34,473 nt of DNA from a virus. The stretch covers positions 1-34,473 of IMG/VR virus record IMGVR_UViG_3300027541_000337. One strand, given 5' to 3'. Of this stretch, positions 22,134 to 30,214 are shown piece by piece. The position numbers were made by a program, and so were the translations under genes. Each line of letters opens with the position of its first letter. Position 1 is the stretch's first letter. The notes beneath the pieces are model-generated. The model searched no databases. It saw only the letters and a list, made by a program, of their open reading frames with translations, and was not told the origin of the DNA.

Positions 22134-22408
22134 TGAGATTCCAAGACGTTGCTTATGAGGGCGACTTTCTAAAAATTAGAGAGCTTGCCCCAACCTTAGG
22201 TGCTCCTGCTCCTGGCGCTGCTCCTGGCGCTGGTGCTACTACTATGGCACCTGGTCAACAAGTATCTCAAGACCCACAGGCTCAACAAAAAATGATGGCT
22301 CAACAAGCATTAGATAGAGCTAATCAGAAAAAAGAAATACAAGAGTTAATTAAACAAAAGCAGGCAGAACTAGCCGATTTACAAAAACAACTGGCAGCAA
22401 TTAAATGA
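22133..22408 (+). CDS. Hypothetical small protein with Ala/Pro/Gly linker and coiled coil
   Basis: A 91-residue protein. A short N-terminus (M-R-F-Q-D-V-A-Y-E-G) is followed by a Gly/Ala/Pro-rich linker (about 24-47) and a Gln/Lys-rich coiled coil to the end (K-Q-A-E-L-A-D-L-Q-K-Q-L). It starts in a TAATG overlap and ends in an ATGA overlap, inside a three-gene coupled block. It is probably a virion assembly accessory; the N-terminus resembles that of the next protein (M-R-F-F-E-F-E-G). Confidence 0.65.
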   Translation: MRFQDVAYEGDFLKIRELAPTLGAPAPGAAPGAGATTMAPGQQVSQDPQAQQKMMAQQALDRANQKKEIQELIKQKQAELADLQKQLAAIK

Positions 22409-22791
22409 GATTTTTTGAATTTGAAGGTGATGGCGTTGATAAACTTATTATGGTTCTTAGAAACTATATAGGTCGCGCTTCATCAAAAAAAGCGCCTGCC
22501 AAATTGAATTGGGCCGGAATTAATAAAGTTATTCAAACCAGTGGTTTTGAATTAGGCACTGACTACGAAACATTCAAAGCAATGTATGATGCTAGTCCTG
22601 CTATTCAACAAATGGTTAAAAATTTTAATGCCAGCGGAATCGAACTAAACGTCCCGGGAGCACCTGATGCAGAAAAACCACAACAAGATGGTGAAACTAG
22701 TCAGGAAAAACTAGATAAAGCCGCAGCAAGTGCGGCTCCTGCACAAATGGCGCAGGCCAACCAAACTGCCCCTGCTCAGGACTTGACCTAA
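22405..22791 (+). CDS. Hypothetical small protein
   Basis: A 128-residue protein. A structured N-terminal part (1-85) contains G-F-E-L-G-T-D-Y-E-T-F-K and I-Q-Q-M-V-K-N-F-N-A-S-G-I-E-L. A disordered Ala/Gln/Pro-rich tail follows. It is coupled to the upstream gene by an ATGA overlap. No known family is recognised; it is probably part of the same head-associated set. Confidence 0.65.
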   Translation: MRFFEFEGDGVDKLIMVLRNYIGRASSKKAPAKLNWAGINKVIQTSGFELGTDYETFKAMYDASPAIQQMVKNFNASGIELNVPGAPDAEKPQQDGETSQEKLDKAAASAAPAQMAQANQTAPAQDLT

Positions 22792-22797
22792 TTAAAA

Positions 22798-22821
22798 CAT
22801 TCTGTTAATATATACAGAATG
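22798..22821 (+). promoter_or_regulatory. Perfect 8-bp inverted repeat covering the nuclease start codon
   Basis: CATTCTGT (22798-22805) pairs with ACAGAATG (22814-22821). The ATG (22819-22821) forms the end of the 3' arm and the loop is AT-rich (TAATATAT), resembling a weak late core. No Shine-Dalgarno is seen. Read-through RNA could fold with the AUG hidden. Confidence 0.6.
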
Positions 22822-23523
22822 ACAATTAATCAATTTACACCTCCTCCGTTTGTTGAAAAGTTTCAATACAAAAACTGCCAACAAATCAATGATCCGGTAA
22901 CTAGAAAACGGGTCTATCTAACTCCTGACGGAGAAAGTCTTCCTAGCGTGACAACTATTCTAAGTGCTACTAAAGATATGACGGCACTTAACGAATGGAA
23001 GAAGCGTGTGGGCGAAGCCAAAGCACAACAGATAACAACAGAAGCGGCAGGAGTTGGAACTGCTATGCACAGCAACCTAGAACGGTTTATTGCAGGCCTA
23101 GAGCGTATGCCAGGCAAAAATCCTGTTCACGTTCAAGCTAATGCAATGGCTGATCAAATTATTATTAACGGATTAAACAATGTAAATGAAGTTTGGGCTA
23201 TGGAACAGAGTTTATACTTTCCAGGACTCTACTCAGGAACTACTGACCTAGTAGCAGTTTATAAAGATAACCCAAGCGTCTGCGATTACAAACAAACAAA
23301 CAAGCCTAAAAAAGAAGAATGGGTTGAAGATTACAAACTTCAATTAATTGCTTATATATTAGCACATAATGAAGTTTACAAAACAGACATTCGAGAAGGG
23401 CATGTATTCATGTGCAGCCGAAATTGCGAATATCAGCAATTTGATTTGTTGCCGCAGGACTTTAACAAGTACCAAGATATGTGGCTTAACAAGGTTGAGG
23501 AATACTATTTGAGTCTAAGATAA
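22819..23523 (+). CDS. PD-(D/E)XK superfamily exonuclease (RecB/Cas4-like)
   Basis: A 234-residue nuclease. The motifs lie in order: G-T-A-M-H-S-N-L-E with His84, E129 in M-E-Q-S-L, S-G-T-T-D with Asp143, V-C-D-Y-K-Q with Asp156 and Lys158, and Q-L-I-A-Y with Gln175/Tyr179. This is the RecB/Cas4/AddB-type active site, binding a divalent metal. Likely roles are 5'-3' exonuclease activity in replication and recombination or host DNA degradation. The helicase domain of RecB is absent. Translation may be gated by the hairpin over its start codon. Confidence 0.88.
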   Translation: MTINQFTPPPFVEKFQYKNCQQINDPVTRKRVYLTPDGESLPSVTTILSATKDMTALNEWKKRVGEAKAQQITTEAAGVGTAMHSNLERFIAGLERMPGKNPVHVQANAMADQIIINGLNNVNEVWAMEQSLYFPGLYSGTTDLVAVYKDNPSVCDYKQTNKPKKEEWVEDYKLQLIAYILAHNEVYKTDIREGHVFMCSRNCEYQQFDLLPQDFNKYQDMWLNKVEEYYLSLR

Positions 23524-23547
23524 ATACTCTAACAAGGGTATATATCT
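23518..23547 (+). promoter_or_regulatory. Late promoter that forms the 5' arm of a hairpin before the tail-spike start
   Basis: AGATAAATAC (23518-23527, containing the late core) pairs with GTATATATCT (23538-23547), 9 of 10 positions. The ribosome-binding site AAGGG is in the loop and arm, and the ATG follows at 23548. RNA started at the late promoter (about 23532) would lack the 5' arm. Confidence 0.65.
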
Positions 23548-25116
23548 ATGGCTGTCGTACAGATCTCTAAAATTCAAGTCCGCAGAGGACAAAAAAATAC
23601 AGGAATTGGGATTCCACAACTAAGTTCTGCAGAATTTGCATGGGCAGTTGATTCTCAGGAATTATATATCGGTAACGGTTCTGTTGCTGAAGGTGCTCCA
23701 TATGTAGGTAATACTAAAGTTCTTACTGAGCACGATAACATTTTAGAACTTGCTTCAAGTTATCAATTCGCTGAAAGCGATCCAACTATTTCTTATAGTG
23801 TTTCTAGAAGTTTACAATCTAAATTAGACGAATACGTTTCTGTTGCTGACTTTGGTGCTGTAGGCGACGGTAGTACAGATAACGTTGAAGCATTTGAAAA
23901 TGCATTAAATCAATTGTTTAGAAACGCAGATGAAAAATTTAGAAAAACATTATTAATTCCAAATGGTACGTATCTATTTTTATCTGATTTAAGAATTCCA
24001 AGCAATGCTATTCTTCAAGGTGAAACCAGAGACGGTGTCATATTAAACTTTGGTGCAAACAATATTCGTTTTGTTACATCAGCAGGCATTGAGCTATCTG
24101 GGTTCACTAGTGTTAATAGACCAAGAAATGTTTCTTTAGGTCGTTTAACTTTTTCTAGAAGCACAGGACAATTAGTTCTTACTGGTCTTGGAGATAGTAT
24201 TTTTACAGATATTAAATTTAAAGGCGAATACGTTTTAGGTGATTCTGTTCTAGCGCCAGCCTCTGAATCTGCTGCGGTTCAATGGCAAAACGATATTAAT
24301 GATATTAAAACTACAGACATTGTATTTGAAAAATGTTTATTTGATTCGTTGTCTATGGGAGTAAAATGCACACAAACTAGTGTGTTTGAAACTACCGTTA
24401 AATTTATTGACACAAAATTCTTTGTATGCGACATCGGAGTATACATCAGCGGATTAGTTGGACAAACCAACACTTGGACATTTACAAATTGTTCATTTGA
24501 AGAAACATATAAACAAGGATTTATTTCAACTCACGGTAGAGGAACTTTATTTGACGGCTGTAATTTTAAAAATTGCGGCAACGGAACAAATTCAGCAGCC
24601 ACTCCAGCATACGATATTATAACATTTGGTGAATCAGTAAACAATAGAATTATCAATTGTACTACTAACAGACACCAAGAAGCTAACATTACTTCTGTAG
24701 GAACAACAGCTGGTTCAACAGAAGCCAGCGGAGCAAGTTTAGCTCGCTTTGTTGATAGAAACTATAGCGACATATATCTGAGTGACAGCTTTAAACCTTT
24801 GATAGCTCTAAGTGCTTTCAATAGATTCACATACATAGATTACACATTAAAATTAAGCAGCCATACAAGAGCAGGTCGATTAACCGTTACCATTGACGAA
24901 GACCTAAGTGTAGTTGCTATAACAGACGAATATCAATATTCACCATCATTGGTAACAGACCCAGGAGGATCACTTATGACTAATTTTGAATTTAATGCCG
25001 AATTAAAAGATAACGATGCCGATAGCGGAATCGAAACAATTTTAGTTTCCTATAAGAATCCCCTAGCCACAGGATCAACAGGAGACATCTCATACTCGAT
25101 CTCCTACGGTGTTTGA
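23548..25116 (+). CDS. Tail spike with pectate-lyase-type beta-helix domain
   Basis: A 522-residue receptor-binding or depolymerase protein. The N-terminal ~45 residues (I-S-K-I-Q-V-R-R-G-Q-K-N-T-G, then S-A-E-F-A-W-A-V-D-S-Q-E-L-Y-I-G-N-G) form a short attachment domain analogous to that of the long tail fibre. Residues ~95-110 (V-S-V-A-D-F-G-A-V-G-D-G-S-T-D-N) are the entry signature of the Pectate_lyase_3 superfamily. A beta-helix follows to about residue 400 and a compact C-terminal domain after it. It may bind or cleave surface polysaccharide; catalytic residues cannot be assigned by eye. The end overlaps the next gene by 8 nt. Confidence 0.88.
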   Translation: MAVVQISKIQVRRGQKNTGIGIPQLSSAEFAWAVDSQELYIGNGSVAEGAPYVGNTKVLTEHDNILELASSYQFAESDPTISYSVSRSLQSKLDEYVSVADFGAVGDGSTDNVEAFENALNQLFRNADEKFRKTLLIPNGTYLFLSDLRIPSNAILQGETRDGVILNFGANNIRFVTSAGIELSGFTSVNRPRNVSLGRLTFSRSTGQLVLTGLGDSIFTDIKFKGEYVLGDSVLAPASESAAVQWQNDINDIKTTDIVFEKCLFDSLSMGVKCTQTSVFETTVKFIDTKFFVCDIGVYISGLVGQTNTWTFTNCSFEETYKQGFISTHGRGTLFDGCNFKNCGNGTNSAATPAYDIITFGESVNNRIINCTTNRHQEANITSVGTTAGSTEASGASLARFVDRNYSDIYLSDSFKPLIALSAFNRFTYIDYTLKLSSHTRAGRLTVTIDEDLSVVAITDEYQYSPSLVTDPGGSLMTNFEFNAELKDNDADSGIETILVSYKNPLATGSTGDISYSISYGV

Positions 25117-25525
25117 TACATTTGGTACTGAAAGGTTAACCAAATGGAAAGAATTTCGTGAAAGCATAGAAACAAGCCAAACTCCTCTAGAAGACGTGGC
25201 TAGTCTTTGGAGTAAGGCTCCATTTGTTAACCCATACAACGATCCCTTTGATCCCTCCTCATGGCCCGACCCTTGGCATTTAGTTTTAGATAATCGCTAC
25301 GATGATCTTGCAATTGTTTTGGGTATGCTGTATACTTTAAAATTATCCAAGCGGTTTATGGATACTCATTTTGAGATACATATGTCTATGCAGAGACAAA
25401 CTAATCAATATTGCTTAATCGTTGATAAAACGCATGTTTTAAACTTTAACTACGGGTTAGTTGACGATGTTAGTAAAATTGACTGCCAAACCAGCATGAT
25501 ATGGAGTGGTACTAAGTTACCATAA
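25109..25525 (+). CDS. Hypothetical tail-spike-associated protein
   Basis: A 138-residue soluble protein starting with GTG inside the tail-spike 3' end (8-nt overlap), which implies coupled translation. Trp/Pro-rich S-S-W-P-D-P-W-H-L-V-L-D-N-R-Y-D-D-L-A (about 49-67) and a well-structured remainder are visible. Its position after the spike suggests an adaptor, chaperone or tail-associated role. No family can be named with confidence. Confidence 0.7.
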   Translation: MFDTFGTERLTKWKEFRESIETSQTPLEDVASLWSKAPFVNPYNDPFDPSSWPDPWHLVLDNRYDDLAIVLGMLYTLKLSKRFMDTHFEIHMSMQRQTNQYCLIVDKTHVLNFNYGLVDDVSKIDCQTSMIWSGTKLP

Positions 25526-25528
25526 ATA
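25522..25528 (+). promoter_or_regulatory. T4-type late-like promoter core upstream of nrdA
   Basis: ATAAATA directly after the upstream stop, 31 nt before the ATG at 25560, with only a weak AGAG ribosome-binding site. RNR genes are usually early or middle in T4-like phages, so this match may be fortuitous or may indicate additional late expression. Confidence 0.4.
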
Positions 25529-25559
25529 AAAATCTTAATGTTGCACAGAGAATATAAAA

Positions 25560-27896
25560 ATGACAATTACGGTAATTAAAAGAAGCGGAAATAAAGAACC
25601 ATTAGCAGTTGAAAAATGGCAGGCACAGGTAGCGAAAGTTTGTGCAGGTATAGCCGATGTTAGTCAGAGTATGATTGAGATTAAAGCTCAACTTCATTTT
25701 TACGATAACATCACAACAAAAGAAATTGATGGCATCACACTACGTGCTATTGTTGATCTAATCGATGTAGAACAAAATCCAGATGTAGGACATACTAATT
25801 ATCAATATGTAGCAGGCAAGCAAAGACTTAGCATGTTACGTAAAGATGTATATGGTTCGTATCAACCTCCCCACCTCTATGAAATCATAAAAAAGAATAT
25901 AGGAGTTGGATTATACACTCCAGAACTTCTTGAATGGTATAGTAAAGAAGACTGGGATAAAATGAATGAAATGATCGATCATTCAAAGGACGAAGAATAT
26001 TCTTATGCTGCAATTGAGCAATTAATTGAAAAGTATCTAGTACGTAATCGTGCTACAAAAGAAATTTACGAAACACCCCAAGTGCGTTACATGGTCGCAG
26101 CCGCTACGGTGTTCCACAAAGAAGAGCCTAATACGGCTCGTATGCGATGCATTAAGGAGTATTATAATGCGGCAAGTGATGGACTTTTTACTCTGGCTAC
26201 TCCCGTTCTGGCTGGCCTGGGGACTCCTACTAAGCAATTTTCGAGTTGCGTTCTTATTCGCAGCGATGACGACCTTGATAGTATTTTTGCGTCGGGAGAA
26301 ATGATGGCCAAGTATGCTAGCAAACGTGCTGGCATTGGTTTAGAGATTGGACGACTACGTCCATTGGGCAGTCCCATCCGCGGTGGTGAGATCATGCACA
26401 CAGGCATGATACCATTCTTAAAGAAATGGTTTGGTGATTTGCGTTCATGCAGTCAAGGAGGTATTCGTAATGCTAGTGCGACGGTTTTTTATCCTATTTG
26501 GCATCATCAGTTTGATGATCTCATCGTACTTAAGAACAATCAAGGAACTGAGGAGACTAGGGTAAGGCACATGGACTATGGTGTGGTCTTATCGGCTTTC
26601 TTCTGGAGACGTTTTAAAAATAAAGAAGACATTACTTTCTTTGATCCTAATGAAGTACCAGATTTATACGAAGCATTTTACAAAAATACATCTCAATTTG
26701 AAGAACTATACGTTAAGTATGAAAAACGTAAAGACCTAAGAAAGAAAACAATGTCGGCTGAAGAAGTATTCAAAGCTGGCATCCTTAAGGAGCGTACAGA
26801 TACAGGTCGCATCTATTTGGTGTTTATTGACAATGTTATGAATCAAGGACCATTTGATCCTGAGTACCATACCATTTATCAAAGTAACTTGTGCTGTGAG
26901 ATCTTATTACCAACCCGTCCATTTAAGAGATTAGACGACGAGGAGGGACGCATAGCGTTATGTACACTGGGATCCATTAACTGGGGTGCGTTCCGTAACC
27001 CAGAAGACATGCGTAGAGCATGTCGCATATTACAGCGTAGTCTATGTAATATCTTAGACTACCAAGACTTCTTGTCAATACAAAGTAAACTGAGCAATGA
27101 CGAGATTCAGCCATTGGGCATTGGTGTTACTAACCTAGCCTACTGGCATGCCAAGCGTGGATTGAAGTACGGTGAGAAAGATGCACTAGCAGAGGTAAAG
27201 TCATGGATGGAACATCAAGCCTATTATCTAACCGAAGCTACCGTAGAACTTGCTAAAGAAAGAGGTGCTTGTCAGCATAGCTCACATACCCGATACGGCA
27301 AGGGAGAGTTTCCTTGGGAACATAGAGCAAATGGTGTAAATGATTTAACTGATTTCACTCCAGAACTTGATTGGGAGTCTCTACGTGCAGAAATGAAACA
27401 ACACGGTGTTCGAAACGCCACACTAATGGCTATTGCTCCTGTAGAAAGTTCTAGCGTTGTTATTAACTCAACTAACGGAATTGAAATGCCTATGAGTTTG
27501 ATTAGCACAAAGGAATCAAAAGCAGGATCATTTACACAAGTTGTACCAGATTATCATAAGTTAAAAAACAAATATCAATTAATGTGGGAGCAAACTGATT
27601 GTGCCGGATATCTTAAGACTGCTGCTGTGTTGGCTGCTTATGTTGATCAAAGCATTAGTACTAATACTTTTTATAATCCTGCTCATTTCCCAGACCGCAA
27701 GGTACCTACTACATTGATTGCTAAAAATTTAATGCAAGCACACATGTGGGGAATTAAAACATTCTATTATAGTTTGATTAATAAACAAGGCGCAAAACAC
27801 GAAGACAAAACTCCAGAAGTTCATTACAATGGATTTCATGAAAGAGAAATAGAACCCGATTATGAAGATGAAGACTGCGAGGCCTGCAAACTATGA
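25560..27896 (+). CDS. nrdA: Ribonucleoside-diphosphate reductase, class Ia, alpha subunit
   Basis: A 778-residue full-length catalytic subunit. An ATP-cone allosteric domain is at the N-terminus (I-K-R-S-G-N-K-E-P). The catalytic barrel holds F-S-S-C (first redox Cys), N-L-C-C-E-I (radical Cys with flanking Asn and Glu) and A-L-C-T-L-G-S-I-N (second redox Cys). The C-terminal tail ends C773-E-A-C776-K-L, the pair that takes electrons from glutaredoxin. It reduces ribonucleoside diphosphates with the NrdB subunit encoded downstream. The gene is separated from nrdB by sod, iscU and iscA, an unusual insertion. Its stop overlaps the sod start (ATGA). Confidence 0.97.
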   Translation: MTITVIKRSGNKEPLAVEKWQAQVAKVCAGIADVSQSMIEIKAQLHFYDNITTKEIDGITLRAIVDLIDVEQNPDVGHTNYQYVAGKQRLSMLRKDVYGSYQPPHLYEIIKKNIGVGLYTPELLEWYSKEDWDKMNEMIDHSKDEEYSYAAIEQLIEKYLVRNRATKEIYETPQVRYMVAAATVFHKEEPNTARMRCIKEYYNAASDGLFTLATPVLAGLGTPTKQFSSCVLIRSDDDLDSIFASGEMMAKYASKRAGIGLEIGRLRPLGSPIRGGEIMHTGMIPFLKKWFGDLRSCSQGGIRNASATVFYPIWHHQFDDLIVLKNNQGTEETRVRHMDYGVVLSAFFWRRFKNKEDITFFDPNEVPDLYEAFYKNTSQFEELYVKYEKRKDLRKKTMSAEEVFKAGILKERTDTGRIYLVFIDNVMNQGPFDPEYHTIYQSNLCCEILLPTRPFKRLDDEEGRIALCTLGSINWGAFRNPEDMRRACRILQRSLCNILDYQDFLSIQSKLSNDEIQPLGIGVTNLAYWHAKRGLKYGEKDALAEVKSWMEHQAYYLTEATVELAKERGACQHSSHTRYGKGEFPWEHRANGVNDLTDFTPELDWESLRAEMKQHGVRNATLMAIAPVESSSVVINSTNGIEMPMSLISTKESKAGSFTQVVPDYHKLKNKYQLMWEQTDCAGYLKTAAVLAAYVDQSISTNTFYNPAHFPDRKVPTTLIAKNLMQAHMWGIKTFYYSLINKQGAKHEDKTPEVHYNGFHEREIEPDYEDEDCEACKL

Positions 27897-28450
27897 CATT
27901 TAGTTTTATTCGAAATGTACTCAAAGAAGGTAAAGCTCATAAATTAGAAATTGAAAGTCTTCCTTACGATTCTAATGAACTAAATCCTGCTATATCAAAA
28001 AATACAATCGAATATCACTATGGTAAATTAGCCAAGGCTTATGCTGAAAGATATAATGCCGGTGAAGGTGATCCTGACTTTAACGAAGCTGGAGTTTTCC
28101 TACATAACATTTTGTTTCAACAATATCAAGAATATAATTCTGCAAATAAACCTACAGGAAAATCTTTAGAATTCATTGAAGAGCATTTTTCTACATTTGA
28201 TAAATTTAAAGAAGAATTTTTTAAAATTGCCATGAGCATTCAAGGCAGTGGGTGGGTATACTTAACTAAATCTGGCGAAATTAAAACAATAAAAAATCAC
28301 GAAATAAAAAAAGATATTTTAGTTTTAGTCGATTGGTGGGAACATGCGTGGGCATTAGACTACCAAGCAGACAAGAAAAAATATTTAGAGAACCAATGGA
28401 AAATCATTAACTGGGAGAAAATAAATGGCTTACTCAGACAAGGTTATTGA
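27893..28450 (+). CDS. sodB: Iron/manganese superoxide dismutase
   Basis: A 185-residue Fe/Mn SOD that converts superoxide to oxygen and peroxide. Metal ligands are His42 (I-E-Y-H-Y-G-K), His71 (F-L-H-N), Asp147 and His151 (V-D-W-W-E-H-A-W). Gateway Tyr50 and G-S-G-W are kept. The usual K-H-H after the first ligand is K-L-A, removing a conserved second-sphere His. The position that is Gln in E. coli FeSOD (before V-W-N-H) is Gly, while an Asn-His pair (135-136) lies near where MnSODs place their Gln. Metal preference therefore cannot be predicted. It is coupled to nrdA by an ATGA overlap and overlaps iscU by 26 nt, consistent with protecting the iron enzymes encoded around it. Confidence 0.92.
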   Translation: MTFSFIRNVLKEGKAHKLEIESLPYDSNELNPAISKNTIEYHYGKLAKAYAERYNAGEGDPDFNEAGVFLHNILFQQYQEYNSANKPTGKSLEFIEEHFSTFDKFKEEFFKIAMSIQGSGWVYLTKSGEIKTIKNHEIKKDILVLVDWWEHAWALDYQADKKKYLENQWKIINWEKINGLLRQGY

Positions 28451-28814
28451 TCATTACGAAAATCCACGTAACGTTGGTAGCTTTGATAAAGCTGATCCTA
28501 GCGTAGGTACAGGCATGGTCGGTGCACCTGCTTGTGGTGACGTAATGAAGCTACAAATTAAAGTAGACGAAACCACAGGAATTATACAAGATGCCAAATT
28601 TAAAACGTATGGTTGTGGAAGCGCGATTGCGTCGAGTTCGCTCGTTACTGAGTGGCTCAAAGGCAGAACGCTTGACGAAGCGCAACAGATTAAAAATAGC
28701 GAGATTGCTACTGAGCTTGCCCTTCCCCCTGTTAAGATTCATTGTTCAATACTTGCAGAAGATGCGATCAAAGCGGCCGTAAATGATTACCGTAACCGAC
28801 ACAGCCAAAACTAA
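28425..28814 (+). CDS. iscU: Iron-sulfur cluster assembly scaffold protein IscU
   Basis: A 129-residue NifU_N/IscU scaffold, the same length class as E. coli IscU. Cluster ligands are Cys37 (G-A-P-A-C-G-D), Asp39, Cys64 (Y-G-C-G-S-A) and Cys107 with His106 (K-I-H-C-S). The L-P-P-V-K motif (100-104) that recruits the HscA chaperone is intact, so it could use host IscS and HscA/HscB. GGGAG precedes the ATG. It overlaps the sod end by 26 nt and the iscA start by 32 nt. It provides 2Fe-2S clusters, probably for iron-dependent enzymes during infection. Confidence 0.96.
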   Translation: MAYSDKVIDHYENPRNVGSFDKADPSVGTGMVGAPACGDVMKLQIKVDETTGIIQDAKFKTYGCGSAIASSSLVTEWLKGRTLDEAQQIKNSEIATELALPPVKIHCSILAEDAIKAAVNDYRNRHSQN

Positions 28815-29109
28815 AATCAAACACCTGCTTAAGAATAGAGGCAAAGGTGTGGGAATTCGACTAGCAGTTAAAACTACTGGTTGCAGTGGTTTGGCATATG
28901 TGTTAGAATATGTAGACGAGTATGAAGCAGAAGTTGGCGTTACAAATTTTGCTACAGATGATTTTGTAATATTAGTAGATGCAAAGTCGTTAGTATATCT
29001 AGACGGATTAACTATAGACTGGGTAAAAAATGGATTAAATGAAGGGTTTGATTTTGTCAATCCAAATGAACGTGACCGTTGCGGTTGCGGAGAAAGTTTT
29101 AGAGTATAA
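28783..29109 (+). CDS. iscA: A-type iron-sulfur carrier protein (IscA/HesB family)
   Basis: A 108-residue A-type carrier. The three conserved cysteines are Cys34 (T-T-G-C-S-G), Cys100 and Cys102 (R-C-G-C-G-E-S-F), positioned as in E. coli IscA (35, 99, 101). It accepts a cluster or iron from IscU and passes it to target proteins. It starts inside iscU (32-nt overlap) and ends 2 nt before nrdB, so it is expressed with the RNR genes. ErpA or SufA are alternative names; phage context and size do not separate them. Confidence 0.95.
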   Translation: MITVTDTAKTKIKHLLKNRGKGVGIRLAVKTTGCSGLAYVLEYVDEYEAEVGVTNFATDDFVILVDAKSLVYLDGLTIDWVKNGLNEGFDFVNPNERDRCGCGESFRV

Positions 29110-29111
29110 TA

Positions 29112-30212
29112 ATGAGTAAACAACAATATAATTTAAACACAAAGACAGACTACTTACATCGTAAGATGTTTTTGGATCCGGCTGGACCAGTTACAATTCA
29201 ACGATTTGAAGAAGTTAAGTATAACAAGATTGCTGACTTTGAAAAAACAGCACGTGGCTTCTTTTGGGTGCCAGAGGAAATCAGTCTAACCAAAGATGCA
29301 CAGGATTTTAAAGAATCAAGTGATGCAGTTAAACATATCTTTACGTCTAACTTGTTACGTCAGACAGCATTAGATAGTTTGCAAGGACGTGGTCCTAGCC
29401 AAATCTTTACACCTGTTGTAAGCCTGCCAGAACTAGAAGCTCTAGTCTACAACTGGACATTCTTTGAAACTAATATTCACAGCCGTAGTTACAGCCACAT
29501 CATCCGTAACATCTACAACGTGCCTAAGGAAGTGTTTAACACCATCCATGACACTAAAGAGATTGTAGACATGGCATCAAGTGTTGGCAACTACTACGAT
29601 AAATTGCATGTTCTAAACTGCAACAAAGAAGCAGGATTCCATGTTGATGAATTTGAACACATCAATGCTATCTACCTAGCACTACACGCAAGTTATGCCT
29701 TAGAAGCATTCCGCTTTATGGTATCATTTGCAACAAGTCTAGCAATGGTAGAGAATAAAATCTTTATTGGTAATGGCAACATTATCAGTTTGATCCTACA
29801 AGATGAATTGCTACATAAAGGATGGACTGCTTTCTTAATCAATCAAGTGGTCAAGGAAGACCCTCGATTTGCCAAGGCAGCACAAGACTGCCAAGAAGAA
29901 GTAATACAGATCTATAAGGATGTTATTAAAGAAGAAAAAGAATGGGCAGACTATCTATTTCAGAAAGGCCCTGTCATTGGATTGAACGCAAACATTCTTA
30001 AAGACTTTGTGGATTATACTGCTTCTGTATCATTAAAAGAAATTGGAATTAAATATTGGGCATCTGCACCAAAAACAACACCAATTCCTTGGTTCAATAA
30101 ACATAGCGACACAAGTAAAAAACAAAGTGCGTTACAAGAAACTGAATCAACAAGTTATGTAATTGGTGTTATGTCAGATGCAATTGACTATTCGGAATTA
30201 CCGACTATATAA
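29112..30212 (+). CDS. nrdB: Ribonucleoside-diphosphate reductase, class Ia, beta subunit
   Basis: A 366-residue di-iron/tyrosyl radical subunit. Candidate ligands are Asp88 (A-L-D-S-L-Q-G-R), Glu119 and His123 (F-E-T-N-I-H-S-R-S-Y), Glu198 (L-E-A-F-R) and Glu232/His235 (D-E-L-L-H). The radical Tyr is 127 in H-S-R-S-Y. The Glu-to-His distance in F-E-T-N-I-H appears one residue longer than the E-T-I-H of E. coli NrdB, a small oddity. The C-terminus (D-Y-S-E-L-P-T-I) would contact NrdA. It lies 2 nt after iscA, so the scaffold that may help cofactor assembly is co-expressed. Confidence 0.97.
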   Translation: MSKQQYNLNTKTDYLHRKMFLDPAGPVTIQRFEEVKYNKIADFEKTARGFFWVPEEISLTKDAQDFKESSDAVKHIFTSNLLRQTALDSLQGRGPSQIFTPVVSLPELEALVYNWTFFETNIHSRSYSHIIRNIYNVPKEVFNTIHDTKEIVDMASSVGNYYDKLHVLNCNKEAGFHVDEFEHINAIYLALHASYALEAFRFMVSFATSLAMVENKIFIGNGNIISLILQDELLHKGWTAFLINQVVKEDPRFAKAAQDCQEEVIQIYKDVIKEEKEWADYLFQKGPVIGLNANILKDFVDYTASVSLKEIGIKYWASAPKTTPIPWFNKHSDTSKKQSALQETESTSYVIGVMSDAIDYSELPTI

Positions 30213-30214
30213 TC

